64,000 nt of DNA from positions 2,666,001 through 2,730,000 of the forward strand of contig CAWFDX010000004.1 in assembly GCA_963814645.1 (NCBI GenBank), written 5' to 3'. The translations under genes and the position numbers were made by a program. This DNA comes from RYN-230 sp963814645. Lineage in GTDB: Bacteria > Actinomycetota > Actinomycetes > Streptosporangiales > Streptosporangiaceae. Shown in pieces: positions 9,040 through 17,043 of this stretch. Each line of letters opens with the position of its first letter. The first letter of the stretch is position 1. Under the pieces are notes generated by a model. The model ran no database searches and was not told the DNA's origin. It saw only the letters and a program-made list of their open reading frames with translations.

Positions 9040-10341
9040 TCAGGCGGGCGGCTTGTTCACGTCGAGCGGGACCGACTGGGCGCTGATTATGCCCAGCGAG
9101 GTCGGCTCCGGCGCGGTGACCAGGTTCAGGCTCCAGTCGGTGAACACCCGCAGCCGGTTCCCGGACATGGCGGACAGGTGATAGCCCCGGGTCAGCGCGT
9201 TGGCGGCCGGCCCGGACAACGGAATGTGCAGCGGGTTGGCCGCGGCGGCCAGGCCGCCCAGGTCGACCAGGAAGCCGAGGTCGTGGTGCCGGTAAGGCTG
9301 CGCGGTGCCCATCCCGAGGGAGGCCGCGACGTTCCGGGCCACCAGCTTGCCCTGCCGCTGCGCGTGCTGCGCGGTCATGCCGCAGATCTGGCCGGGCCGG
9401 GTCAGGTCGGGCACCGCCGCGCAGTCTCCGCACGCGTAGATGTCCGGCGCGCCCGGCACGGCCATGAACTCATCGACCACCAGCCGCCCGCGGTTGGTGG
9501 CCAAACTCAGGCCATCCACGAACGGGTCGGGGCGCACCCCGACACACCAGATCAGCGCTCGGGTGGGCACTTTCTCCCCGGTGGTCAGCTGCACGTAGCC
9601 GTCGCCCGCCTCGGCCACCGACTGGCCCATCCGCACCTCGACGCCGCGTCGGCGCAGCACCCGGTCGGCGGTCCGGGACAGCCGCGGATCGAGTTCCGGC
9701 AGCACTCGCTTGGCGGTGTCCAGCAGCAGCCACCGGATTGGCTGGGCGGCCAGGCCGGGCAGGGTCCGGGCCAGCCGGGTGGTCAGCAGCTGGCCTTGCG
9801 CGGCGACTTCGGTGCCGGTGTAGCCGGCGCCGACCACGACAAACGTGCAGCGTGCCCGGCGTTCTTCGGGATCGGCCGCCACCGAGGCCAGTTCGAGCTG
9901 CCGGAGGATGTGGTCATACAGGTACATGGCCTCGGCGATGCTGCGGAACCCATGCGCGTGGTCGGCCAGACCCGGGATCGGCAGCAGCTTGTTCACGCTG
10001 CCCACGGTCAGGATGACCCGGTCGTAGCCAACCTGGCCAGCTGAGCCCTCCGGGCCGGTCCAGTGCACCACCTTCTGCTCCGGGTCAACGTGGTTCACCG
10101 TGCCGAGCACGAACCGGGTCTTGCGCAGCCGGCGGGCCAGCGAGACCCGGATGTGCGACGGCTGCACCAGCCCGCCGCTCACCTGCGGCATCAGCGGCAG
10201 GTACAGGAAGTAGTCCGTCGAGTTGATCACGACGATCTCGGTCGTGGCACCGGCCCGCCGGGCCAGCTCGCGGGCTGCGTTGAAGCCGGCAAAACCGGCA
10301 CCGACGACCACCACGCGGTGCCGCTTGTGCGAATCCGCCAT
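9040..10341 (-). CDS. NAD(P)/FAD-dependent oxidoreductase, type II NADH dehydrogenase-like
   Basis: The ATG at 10341 (MADSHKRHRVVVVGAGFAGFNAAREL) gives 433 residues and an FAD-binding GxGxxG within the first 25; the longer frame lacks any conserved upstream sequence. A second dinucleotide fold (TFVVVGAGYTGTEVAAQ, about 165-180) binds NADH, and YACGDCAAVPDLTRPGQICGMTAQHAQRQGK closes the FAD site. These features match single-subunit NDH-2 enzymes that pass electrons from NADH to quinone at the membrane without pumping protons. The C-terminus carries the weakly hydrophobic segments expected for peripheral membrane contact. The small gene at 10355-10588 lies 13 bases upstream and is probably co-transcribed. 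Confidence 0.88.
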   Translation of the reverse strand: MADSHKRHRVVVVGAGFAGFNAARELARRAGATTEIVVINSTDYFLYLPLMPQVSGGLVQPSHIRVSLARRLRKTRFVLGTVNHVDPEQKVVHWTGPEGSAGQVGYDRVILTVGSVNKLLPIPGLADHAHGFRSIAEAMYLYDHILRQLELASVAADPEERRARCTFVVVGAGYTGTEVAAQGQLLTTRLARTLPGLAAQPIRWLLLDTAKRVLPELDPRLSRTADRVLRRRGVEVRMGQSVAEAGDGYVQLTTGEKVPTRALIWCVGVRPDPFVDGLSLATNRGRLVVDEFMAVPGAPDIYACGDCAAVPDLTRPGQICGMTAQHAQRQGKLVARNVAASLGMGTAQPYRHHDLGFLVDLGGLAAAANPLHIPLSGPAANALTRGYHLSAMSGNRLRVFTDWSLNLVTAPEPTSLGIISAQSVPLDVNKPPA

Positions 10342-10354
10342 GCCTGGCGCCCGC

Positions 10355-10588
10355 TCAGGCGCTGGGCGGTACCGCCAGGCCGGCGTTTTTGACCAGCGCC
10401 CGCATGTCTGCGATGACCGCCTCGATCTGATCGGGCGTCGCGTCCCCCCGCACCGGGATGACCACCGGGAAGCCATCGGCCAGGGCTTTGTCCATCAACT
10501 CAGCGAAGGCCAGCCGGAGTGAGGGTGACCAGTCGTCCGGGATCGGGAAGCTGAACTTCGGCTCCTGCTGCTCGGTGAAGTCAGACAT
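10355..10588 (-). CDS. Small conserved-type hypothetical protein upstream of NDH-2
   Basis: A 77-residue acidic soluble protein that I do not recognise. The ATG at 10588 (MSDFTEQQEPKFSFPIPDDW) follows AAGGAG by 5 bases. The C-terminal half (DATPDQIEAVIADMRALVKNAG) is a predicted amphipathic helix and contains no Cys or catalytic motif. It is separated by only 13 bases from the NADH dehydrogenase-like gene and may be an accessory of it. Confidence 0.7.
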   Translation of the reverse strand: MSDFTEQQEPKFSFPIPDDWSPSLRLAFAELMDKALADGFPVVIPVRGDATPDQIEAVIADMRALVKNAGLAVPPSA

Positions 10589-10646
10589 ATGGGCTCCTTG
10601 TCGTCCAGGTCTGCACAACTGTCGTACCCAGGACGGCGCAAAACGC

Positions 10647-10674
10647 GACAGCCCCGGCCGGAGCCGGGGCTGTC
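10647..10674 (-). terminator. Terminator downstream of tRNA-Asn
   Basis: A perfect 12-bp stem (GACAGCCCCGGC / GCCGGGGCTGTC) with a CGGA tetraloop. On the minus strand it is followed by GCGTTTT, giving a short U-run. It lies 18 bases after the 3' end of the tRNA. Confidence 0.85.
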
Positions 10675-10691
10675 CTGCGCTGATACGGAAG

Positions 10692-10764
10692 CTCCCGCGA
10701 TAGGACTCGAACCTATAACCTGCCGGTTAACAGCCGGACGCTCTGCCGATTGAGCTACGCGGGA
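10692..10764 (-). tRNA. tRNA-Asn (anticodon GTT)
   Basis: Read on the minus strand, the 73-nt molecule starts TCCCGCG and ends CGCGGGA plus discriminator G, giving a perfect 7-bp acceptor stem. It has the D-arm GCTC...GAGC, the anticodon loop CTGTTAA (anticodon GTT) and the T-arm ATAGG-TTCGAGT-CCTAT. The anticodon stem is perfect except for a U27:C43 mismatch at its base. CCA is not encoded. A strong terminator follows. Confidence 0.97.
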
Positions 10765-10936
10765 TCGGCGGCGATCAGCTGGCCGGATGGGGTCCCGGGC
10801 TGCTCTCGCCGCGGGGATAAGGGTAGCGCACCTGGGACGGTGGCCGTGCGGGTGAGTACGGCTCCCCAACCGGGGAAGGTCAACTTCTGCGCAGCTAACC
10901 GGGTGCGCAATGAACTTAGCCGAGAGAAGGTGCCAG

Positions 10937-11248
10937 ATGGGGTACCGGTTTCCGTTCCTCGCCGGGTTCGCGGTGGGCTTCATAGTCGGCGCCCGGGCCG
11001 GCCGGGAACGCTACGAGCAGATCAAAACTCTGGCCGGCAAGGCGAAGGACAGCCCAGCCGTCCAGCAGGCGGCCGGGGCGGCCCAGGCGCAGGCAGTCAA
11101 TCTGGCCCGCACGGCCAAGGACCGCGCGGCGCAGACGGTCGGCGACAAGATCCCCGGCATGCGGACCCGGGAGGCCAACGGCCACGCCAAGTCCGGCAGC
11201 ACGTATAACCAGGCGCCCGGCGCTACCGGGTCGGGCAGCCAGCCGTAG
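10937..11248 (+). CDS. YtxH-like small envelope protein
   Basis: A 103-residue protein with one N-terminal membrane helix (RFPFLAGFAVGFIVGARAG), then a basic alanine-rich helical region (RERYEQIKTLAGKAKDSPAVQQAAGAAQAQAVNLARTAKDRAAQ) and a Gly/Ser-rich tail. The layout and the GFxxGFxxGARAGRERYEQI motif resemble YtxH-domain proteins of actinobacteria, whose function is not established. The ATG at 10937 follows GAGAGAAGGTG; the ATG at 10910 lacks a site. It is divergent from tRNA-Asn. Confidence 0.75.
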   Translation: MGYRFPFLAGFAVGFIVGARAGRERYEQIKTLAGKAKDSPAVQQAAGAAQAQAVNLARTAKDRAAQTVGDKIPGMRTREANGHAKSGSTYNQAPGATGSGSQP

Positions 11249-11310
11249 CACTGAGCTGACCTGGGCGCGGCGATCGCGCAACAACCCGGCGAACCGGCCG
11301 TGTCGTGCTG

Positions 11311-11338
11311 TTTTGATCACTAAAGGTCACGGTATAAC
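11311..11338 (+). promoter_or_regulatory. Promoter for a probably leaderless transcript
   Basis: TTTTGA (11311-11316) and TATAAC (11333-11338) are separated by 16 bases. The -10 element ends 6 bases before the ATG at 11345, so transcription would begin at or next to the start codon. No ribosome site is visible there. Confidence 0.55.
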
Positions 11339-11344
11339 GAGCGC

Positions 11345-12256
11345 ATGAGTCCACTATCCGGGGTACTGGGCGAGTCCTGGTCGTACTACAAGCGGTTCGC
11401 AGGGCACTTCCTGCTCATTGCATTCGTCATCTACCTGGTGGCCGCCGCGATCGTGGCGCTGCTATCCCTGGCCGGCGCCGTTGGCACGTTCGTCGGCCTG
11501 ATCATCGGCGTGATCGCGGCCTTCCTGGTCCAGGCGGCCCTGGTCAAGGCGGTACAGGACGTCCGGGACGGCCGGGCGGACCTGAACCTGGGCGAGACGG
11601 TGTCGGCCGTGGTGCCGTACCTGCCCGTGGTGATCGCCGCGTCCATCCTGGCCGGAATCGGCATCGCGATTGGCTTCGCACTGATCATCGTGCCGGGGCT
11701 GATCCTGCTGACGTTCTGGTCACTGATCGTGCCCAGCATCGTGATCGGCGGTGAGGGCGTGTTCGGCTCGTTCAGCAAGAGCTGGCGGACCGTGCGCGGC
11801 TACGCCTGGCACGTGTTCGGCACCTACGTGCTGGTGTTCCTGATCCTCATCGTGTTCGACATCGTGCTCGGCCTCGCCCTGCTGGCGCTGCCGATCGTGG
11901 CCAGGAACTTCATCAGCAACATCGTGTCCGGCACGCTGGTCGCGCCGTTCCTGGCCCTGGTCGTGACGCTGGTCTACTACCGGCTCACCGCCGCGCACAC
12001 CACGCCGGCGGCCGAGCCGGCCTGGCCCGCGCAGCCCGGACCTGGTCCGGACGCGCCGCCGGCCGGGCCAGGCACGCAGGCCGCCGGGCCGGGCGCACAG
12101 ACCGGCACCGGCACCGCCCCGTGGCCGAGCGCGGAGCGGCCGGGTACGGAGCCGGGCAGCCCGCAGGGCCCGGCCGGGACGTCCCCGTACCCGGCCCAGG
12201 AGCCCGGCGGCCCGCCGCCGGGTAGCCCGCCGTCAGGCCCGGACACCCAGGCCTGA
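11345..12256 (+). CDS. Multi-pass membrane protein with Pro/Gly-rich C-terminal tail
   Basis: 303 residues. About 220 N-terminal residues contain five to six hydrophobic segments, for example FLLIAFVIYLVAAAIVALLSLAG, VVIAASILAGIGIAIGFALIIVPGLILLTFWSLIVPSIV, and VFGTYVLVFLILIVFDIVLGLALLALP. The middle segment, ending in a Pro-Gly turn followed by SIVIGGEGVFGSFSKSWRTVRG, resembles the glycerophosphodiester phosphodiesterase membrane-domain/DUF975-like families of unknown function. The last 80 residues are Pro/Gly/Ala-rich and disordered, presumably cytoplasmic. Translation is probably leaderless. Confidence 0.8.
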   Translation: MSPLSGVLGESWSYYKRFAGHFLLIAFVIYLVAAAIVALLSLAGAVGTFVGLIIGVIAAFLVQAALVKAVQDVRDGRADLNLGETVSAVVPYLPVVIAASILAGIGIAIGFALIIVPGLILLTFWSLIVPSIVIGGEGVFGSFSKSWRTVRGYAWHVFGTYVLVFLILIVFDIVLGLALLALPIVARNFISNIVSGTLVAPFLALVVTLVYYRLTAAHTTPAAEPAWPAQPGPGPDAPPAGPGTQAAGPGAQTGTGTAPWPSAERPGTEPGSPQGPAGTSPYPAQEPGGPPPGSPPSGPDTQA

Positions 12257-12299
12257 CCCAGCGGCGCCCGCGCCGCACCGTGTGAATGAACACAGTGTG

Positions 12300-12340
12300 A
12301 CTGAAACAGCCGAGCGGTCTGGACCGCTGGCTGTTTCAGT
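12300..12340. terminator. Bidirectional terminator between the membrane gene and rpoD
   Basis: A long hairpin between convergent genes. ACTGAAACAGCC pairs with GGCTGTTTCAGT, continued by AGCGGTC/GACCGCT after one bulged G, with a 2-base loop. It serves the rpoD transcript on the minus strand (10 bases past its stop) and the membrane gene on the plus strand. Confidence 0.8.
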
Positions 12341-12350
12341 GATGCGGTGG

Positions 12351-13508
12351 TTAGCCCAGGTATTCGCGGAGCATCTGGGCGCGGCTCGGGTGGCGCAGCT
12401 TGGCCAGCGTCTTGGACTCGATCTGGCGGATCCGCTCCCGGGTCACGCCGAACTCCCGGCCGACTTCCTCGAGCGTGCGCGGGTGGCCGTCCATCAGGCC
12501 GAACCGGAGCTGGATGATCTTCTGCTCGCGCGGGTTGAGCGTGTCCAGGATCTGCTCCAGCTGATCCTGCAGCATGATGAACGCGGCCGCCTCGATCGGC
12601 ACCACGGCATCCGCGTCCTCGATGAAGTCGCCCAGGTCGGAGTCTTCCTCACCGATCGGCGACTGCAGGGATACCGGCTCCTGGGCGATGCGCTGGATCT
12701 CGGCCACCCGGTCCGCGCCGAGCCCCATCTCCGCGGCGATCTCGTCCGGGGTGGCCTCCCGGCCCAGGTCCTGATGCAGCTGGCGCTGCACCCGGGCCAT
12801 CTTGTTGATCGTCTCCACCATGTGCACCGGGATCCGGATGGTGCGTGCCTGGTCGGCGATGGCCCGGCTGATGGCCTGCCGGATCCACCAGGTGGCGTAG
12901 GTGGAGAACTTGTAGCCCTTGGTGTAGTCGAACTTCTCCACCGCGCGGATCAGGCCCAGGTTGCCTTCCTGGATCAGGTCCAGGAAGACCAGGCCACGGC
13001 CGATGTACCGCTTGGCGATGGAGACGACCAGCCGCAGGTTGGCCTCGATCAGCCGCTGCTTGGCGCGCAGCCCGTCCGAGGCCAGCTCGCCCAGCTCGGC
13101 ACGGTGCGCGTCGAGCAGCGGGAAGCCGCCCTGCAGCTTCTCCTCGGCGAACAGCCCGGCCTCGATGGACTTGGCCAGCTCGACCTCGTCTGAGGCGGTG
13201 AGCAGCGGCACCCGGCCGATCTCACGCAGGTAGATACGGACCAGATCACCGGTGCCGGCCCGCTGGCCAGGATCGGCCGCGCCACGGGGCGCCTCCGCCA
13301 CTTCGTCGGGGGGCGGGTCGGTGATCTCCACGCCCTCGTCCGTGAGCATGCGCACCACGTTCTCGAAGGCGTCGGCCGGGAGCTCGGCGGCATCTAGGGC
13401 GGCCGTGATGTCAGCCGCGGTAACGGTGCCGCGCTCCCTGGCCCGTGCGACCAGCTCCGCCACCTGTTCCGCTGACAGTCCGCCACTGGGAAGTAACGTA
13501 AGGGTCAC
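12351..13508 (-). CDS. rpoD: Principal RNA polymerase sigma factor (RpoD/SigA/HrdB type)
   Basis: A 385-residue group 1 sigma factor. Region 1.2 (DLVRIYLREIGRVPLL), region 2 (ANLRLVVSIAKRYIGRGLVFLDLIQEGNLGLIRAVEKFDYTKG, KFSTYATWWIRQAISRAIADQ for -10 recognition and melting), region 3 (HMVETINKMARVQRQL) and region 4.2 (RTLEEVGREFGVTRERIRQIESKTLAKLRHP for -35 recognition) are complete. The N-terminal region 1.1 is short, so the protein is smaller than Streptomyces HrdB. The start is GTG 13508. It lies 113 bases downstream of dnaG on the same strand, the order of the classic macromolecular synthesis operon. It could be a principal-like paralogue, but the full region 2.4/4.2 match favours the housekeeping factor. 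Confidence 0.95.
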   Translation of the reverse strand: MTLTLLPSGGLSAEQVAELVARARERGTVTAADITAALDAAELPADAFENVVRMLTDEGVEITDPPPDEVAEAPRGAADPGQRAGTGDLVRIYLREIGRVPLLTASDEVELAKSIEAGLFAEEKLQGGFPLLDAHRAELGELASDGLRAKQRLIEANLRLVVSIAKRYIGRGLVFLDLIQEGNLGLIRAVEKFDYTKGYKFSTYATWWIRQAISRAIADQARTIRIPVHMVETINKMARVQRQLHQDLGREATPDEIAAEMGLGADRVAEIQRIAQEPVSLQSPIGEEDSDLGDFIEDADAVVPIEAAAFIMLQDQLEQILDTLNPREQKIIQLRFGLMDGHPRTLEEVGREFGVTRERIRQIESKTLAKLRHPSRAQMLREYLG

Positions 13509-13621
13509 GCAGACCAGTGTGCGCCACGAAGCCTAGGTAACGGTGGGGTTAATTTTGTCACCATCAGGTAAGTAGCGTGTACGGCGGCCAGGCCGATAAT
13601 GCCGTGGCCGCCGCAGGCGGG

Positions 13622-15535
13622 TCAGATCGCCCCGGAAGCCCGTCCCATCAGCGCTTTGTGCCGCTGCTCAAGAGCCACCAGGTCCCCGAACGTCCGGTTG
13701 TAGTCCTTCGTATCCACCGGGGACAGACGCTGCAGCCGCGACTTGAGCTCAGCGATCTGGCGGCTCACCGCCAGATCTTCCACCTGGGCAAGTACGGCCT
13801 CGGCGTACCGCGCGTCCGGTTCTCCATCCTTACGTGGCGTCTCGATGGGTTCCACAGCCAGTCTGGTGAGGAACTCCCGGGCCCGGTCATTGGGGGCGGC
13901 ATCGATCAATCGCGCGGCCCAATCCCGGGCCGATTTGGCACCAGTTACTCCCCCGCAGCTTGAGATGATCTCGCGGACGGCCCGGTGAACCGGAACGGAG
14001 AAGCCCTCGGGCGGCAGCGCATCGAATAGTGGACCGCAGAGCGCGGGCCGCTGGATAGCGAGCTTGAGTGCCTGGCGTTCCAGGTTGACCACCGGCTCGC
14101 TCGCGTTGTACGGCACGGCGTCAACAGGTGGGCTGGCCGGGGCGGCTGAGCGGCCGCCGGGCGCGGAGCGCCGATCGGAGTTGCGTCCCCCGGGATCAGC
14201 ATTTCCGTTGCTGGCATGGGTCCTGATCCGGGCCAGCACGAACTCCTCGTTCAGCAGGCCGAGCCAGCGGTCCAGGCTGACCGCGTACCGGTCACGCAGG
14301 CCGCGGTCCTTGATCCGGGCGACGATCGGCGCGGCCGCGTCCAGCGCGGCCAGCCGGCCCTCGTTGGTGTCCAGGTTGTGCCGGGCCAGCTCGCTGCGGA
14401 CGGCGAACTCGTACACCGGCTGGCGCCGCGCGATCAGATCGCGGACCGCCTCGGGGCCCTGCTTCAGCCGCAGGTCGCACGGGTCGAGCCCGTCCGGCTG
14501 CACGGCCACGAAGGTCTGCGTGGCGAACCGCTCCTCCAGCTGGAACGCCCGCAGCGCCGCCTTCTGCCCGGCCGCGTCGCCGTCGAACGTGAAGATGACC
14601 TCGGCGACCTGCCAGTCCGCGTCCATCAGCAGCCGGCGCAGGATCTTGACGTGGTCCTCGCCGAACGAGGTGCCGGAGGTGGCCACCGCGGTGGTCACGC
14701 CGGCCAGGTGGCAGGCCATCACGTCGGTGTAGCCCTCGACGATGACCGCCTGGCGGCGCTGCGCGATGTCCCGCTTGGCCAGGTCCGCGCCGTACAGCAC
14801 GGAACTCTTCTTGAACAGCGGGGTCTCCGGCGTGTTCAGGTACTTGGGGCCGTCCTCGTCCGGGTTGAGCTTGCGCGCGCCGAACGCGATCACGTCGCCG
14901 GTCAGGTCGCGGATCGGCCAGATGAGCCGGTTCCGGAACCGGTCCATCGCGCCGCGGCGGCCCTGGGTGGCCAGCCCGCCCGCCAGCAGTTCCTGCTCGG
15001 TGAAACCGCGGCCGCGCAGGTGCCTGGTCAGCGCCTCCCATTCAGCCGGGGCGTAGCCGACGCCGAACCGCTCCGCGTCGGCCTGCTCGAAACCCCGCTC
15101 GGCGAGGAACGCGCGCGCCGCGGCGGCACCGGCCCCGGGCAGGCGTTCGGTAAAGAATTCCGCCGCCGCCTTGTGCGCCTCGATCAGCCTGCGCCGCTGG
15201 CTGTGCTCCCGGCCGGGGACCTGGCCGCCCTGCTCGTAGCGGAGCTCGAGGCCGGCCCGGGCGGCCAGCCGTTCCACCGCCTCGACGAACGACAGGCTGT
15301 CGATCCTCTGCACGAACTTGATGACGTCGCCGCCCTCGGCGCAGGAGAAGCAGTACCACAGGCCGCGGGCCGGGGTGACGTTGAACGAGGGGGTCTTCTC
15401 GTCGTGGAACGGGCACAGCCCTTTGAGCGAGCCACCGCCCGCGCTGCGCAGCTGGAGGTACTCGCCGACCACCTCGTCGATGGCTGATCTCTCCCGGACG
15501 AGCGCGATGTCCTCGTCGCGGATCCGGCCGGCCAC
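13622..15535 (-). CDS. dnaG: DNA primase DnaG
   Basis: The GTG at 15535 (VAGRIRDEDIALVRERS) gives the usual N-terminus and 637 residues; the longer frame opening at 16138 is not conserved. The CHC2 zinc-binding domain shows CPFHDEKTPSFNV and WYCFSCAEGGD (Cys/His/Cys/Cys ligands). The RNA polymerase domain follows, with TOPRIM motifs VEGYTDVMACHLAG (catalytic Glu) and FTFDGDAAGQKAA (DxD metal site). The C-terminal part from about residue 450 is the helicase-interaction region with a low-complexity Gly/Pro/Arg linker. It synthesises RNA primers at the replication fork. Confidence 0.97.
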   Translation of the reverse strand: MAGRIRDEDIALVRERSAIDEVVGEYLQLRSAGGGSLKGLCPFHDEKTPSFNVTPARGLWYCFSCAEGGDVIKFVQRIDSLSFVEAVERLAARAGLELRYEQGGQVPGREHSQRRRLIEAHKAAAEFFTERLPGAGAAAARAFLAERGFEQADAERFGVGYAPAEWEALTRHLRGRGFTEQELLAGGLATQGRRGAMDRFRNRLIWPIRDLTGDVIAFGARKLNPDEDGPKYLNTPETPLFKKSSVLYGADLAKRDIAQRRQAVIVEGYTDVMACHLAGVTTAVATSGTSFGEDHVKILRRLLMDADWQVAEVIFTFDGDAAGQKAALRAFQLEERFATQTFVAVQPDGLDPCDLRLKQGPEAVRDLIARRQPVYEFAVRSELARHNLDTNEGRLAALDAAAPIVARIKDRGLRDRYAVSLDRWLGLLNEEFVLARIRTHASNGNADPGGRNSDRRSAPGGRSAAPASPPVDAVPYNASEPVVNLERQALKLAIQRPALCGPLFDALPPEGFSVPVHRAVREIISSCGGVTGAKSARDWAARLIDAAPNDRAREFLTRLAVEPIETPRKDGEPDARYAEAVLAQVEDLAVSRQIAELKSRLQRLSPVDTKDYNRTFGDLVALEQRHKALMGRASGAI

Positions 15536-15643
15536 CTGGCACCCCCCGCTCCGCCACCACTGCTGTCGGCGCGAGTCTAATCGCCGGTTAGGTCGTTTTG
15601 CCGCCGGACACGGCCCTGCTGACCAGACTGATACCTTCCTCGG

Positions 15644-16426
15644 GTGAGCCTGCTGGTGCTGTGGGATGTGGACCACACCCTGCTCGACGCGGGAGGCGCG
15701 GGCATCCAGCTGATCCGGCGCGCGTTCACCGAGATGTTCGGCCGCGACTTCCCGCACACCCCGGCACTGGCCGGGCGGACCGACCGGGCCATCCAGCTGG
15801 AGGTGCTCACCCGCTCCGGGGTAGCCGAGCCGCAGGCCGAGCTGCCCGCGTTCCAGCAGCTCGTGGCCGGCCTCGCGCCGCAGCTCGGCGGGCTGGTCCG
15901 GGAGAGCGGCCGGGCGCTGCCCGGGGCCACCGAGGCACTCACCGCGGTGGCCGCGCTGGCCGACGGCCGCGGCGGGCCGGACCACGGTGGGCCGAACTAC
16001 AGCGGGCCAAACTACAGCGGGCCGCTGGTGCAGTCGGTGCTGACCGGGAACATGCGGGCCACCGCCGTGGCCAAGCTGGCCGCGCTGGACCTGGACCGGT
16101 TCCTGGACCTGCGGGTCGGCGCGTACGGCGACGCGCACGAGATCCGCGCCGACCTGGTCCCGCTGGCCCGGGCCCGGGCGGCCGCGGCCTACGGCGGCGA
16201 CTTCGCGGGCCGGGCCACCGTGCTGATCGGCGATACCCCGCTGGACATCGAGGCGGCCCAGTTGGCCGGGGCCCGGTCCATCGCCGTGGCCACCGGCGGC
16301 TTCAGCGCGGCCGAGCTGGCCGCCGCCGGGGCCGACACGGTACTGCCTGACCTGACCGACACGGCCCGGGTGCTGGCCGCCATCACGGCGGAGCGGCGGG
16401 ATACCTTGCCGTCCGGTGACGTGTGA
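15644..16426 (+). CDS. HAD superfamily hydrolase (phosphoglycolate phosphatase-like)
   Basis: A 260-residue cytoplasmic phosphatase. Motif I WDVDHTLLD carries the Asp nucleophile and acid/base Asp, motif II is SVLTGN, and motif IV is GDTPLDIEAAQLAG. The four-helix cap lies at about residues 20-90. A short insertion with a twice-repeated GPNYS unit (15-bp DNA repeat near 15,995-16,025) lengthens the linker between cap and core. It is divergent from dnaG. The GTG start at 15644 has no ribosome site, and a GATACC element 9 bases upstream suggests a leaderless message. The substrate is unknown. Confidence 0.88.
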   Translation: MSLLVLWDVDHTLLDAGGAGIQLIRRAFTEMFGRDFPHTPALAGRTDRAIQLEVLTRSGVAEPQAELPAFQQLVAGLAPQLGGLVRESGRALPGATEALTAVAALADGRGGPDHGGPNYSGPNYSGPLVQSVLTGNMRATAVAKLAALDLDRFLDLRVGAYGDAHEIRADLVPLARARAAAAYGGDFAGRATVLIGDTPLDIEAAQLAGARSIAVATGGFSAAELAAAGADTVLPDLTDTARVLAAITAERRDTLPSGDV

Positions 16427-16519
16427 CCTTGTGCCCTGCTGATTCGCGTGCTAGGTCAGTAATCTGACCGAAACATGAGGCCTGGGTGCCAGGCAGCCGA
16501 CTAGCCACGGGGCCGCGCC

Positions 16520-17020
16520 ATGCTCAACCGGATCCTGCTCGCGCTGGACAGCTCGGATTCCGGGCAGGTCGCGCTCAGTTTCGCCATGGCGCTGGCCGGT
16601 CCAGGTGCGGCGGTCCGGGTGGTGCACGTCAACGAGTTCCAGCTGGGCGGCCGCGGGCTGACCGTGGAGACCGCCGACGAGGCGACCGCGCTGGTCGCGG
16701 ACGCTGTCACCGAGCTGCACCGGGCGGGTATCCAGGCCTCCGGCCTGGCCGCCGTGTCCACCTGCTTCGGCGTGGCCGACCACCTGGTGGCCGAGGCCGG
16801 GCGCTGGTCGGCGGATGTCATCGTGCTCGGCTCCTGCCGACGGCACGGGATGCGCCGGATGCTGAGCCGGGGTGTCCGGGAGCGGGTGCTCCGGATGACC
16901 TGTCTCCCGGTGCTCACCGCGCCCGCGCCGCTCAAGGTGGGCAAGCCGGAACTGGCCGCGGTGGCCCAGGACACGCAGCCACGGCGCGGCCGCAGCCCGG
17001 AGCGCCGTCCCGGTCTCTGA
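16520..17020 (+). CDS. Universal stress protein (UspA family)
   Basis: A 166-residue single-domain protein. NRILLALDSSDSGQVALSFAMALA is the first strand and helix of the Usp fold, HVNEFQLGGRG follows, and VIVLGSCRRHGMRRMLSRGVRERVLRMTCLPVLTA is the ATP-binding loop region, here with G-x2-R-x-G-M-x2-M in place of the strict G2xG9G(S/T). The C-terminal 25 residues are a basic tail. It is associated with stress or dormancy adaptation in actinobacteria; the ligand is not certain. It lies 23 bases upstream of the LLM oxidoreductase, so the two probably share a transcript. Confidence 0.85.
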   Translation: MLNRILLALDSSDSGQVALSFAMALAGPGAAVRVVHVNEFQLGGRGLTVETADEATALVADAVTELHRAGIQASGLAAVSTCFGVADHLVAEAGRWSADVIVLGSCRRHGMRRMLSRGVRERVLRMTCLPVLTAPAPLKVGKPELAAVAQDTQPRRGRSPERRPGL

Positions 17021-17043
17021 GCGCGCTGATTACGATGCGGCGC

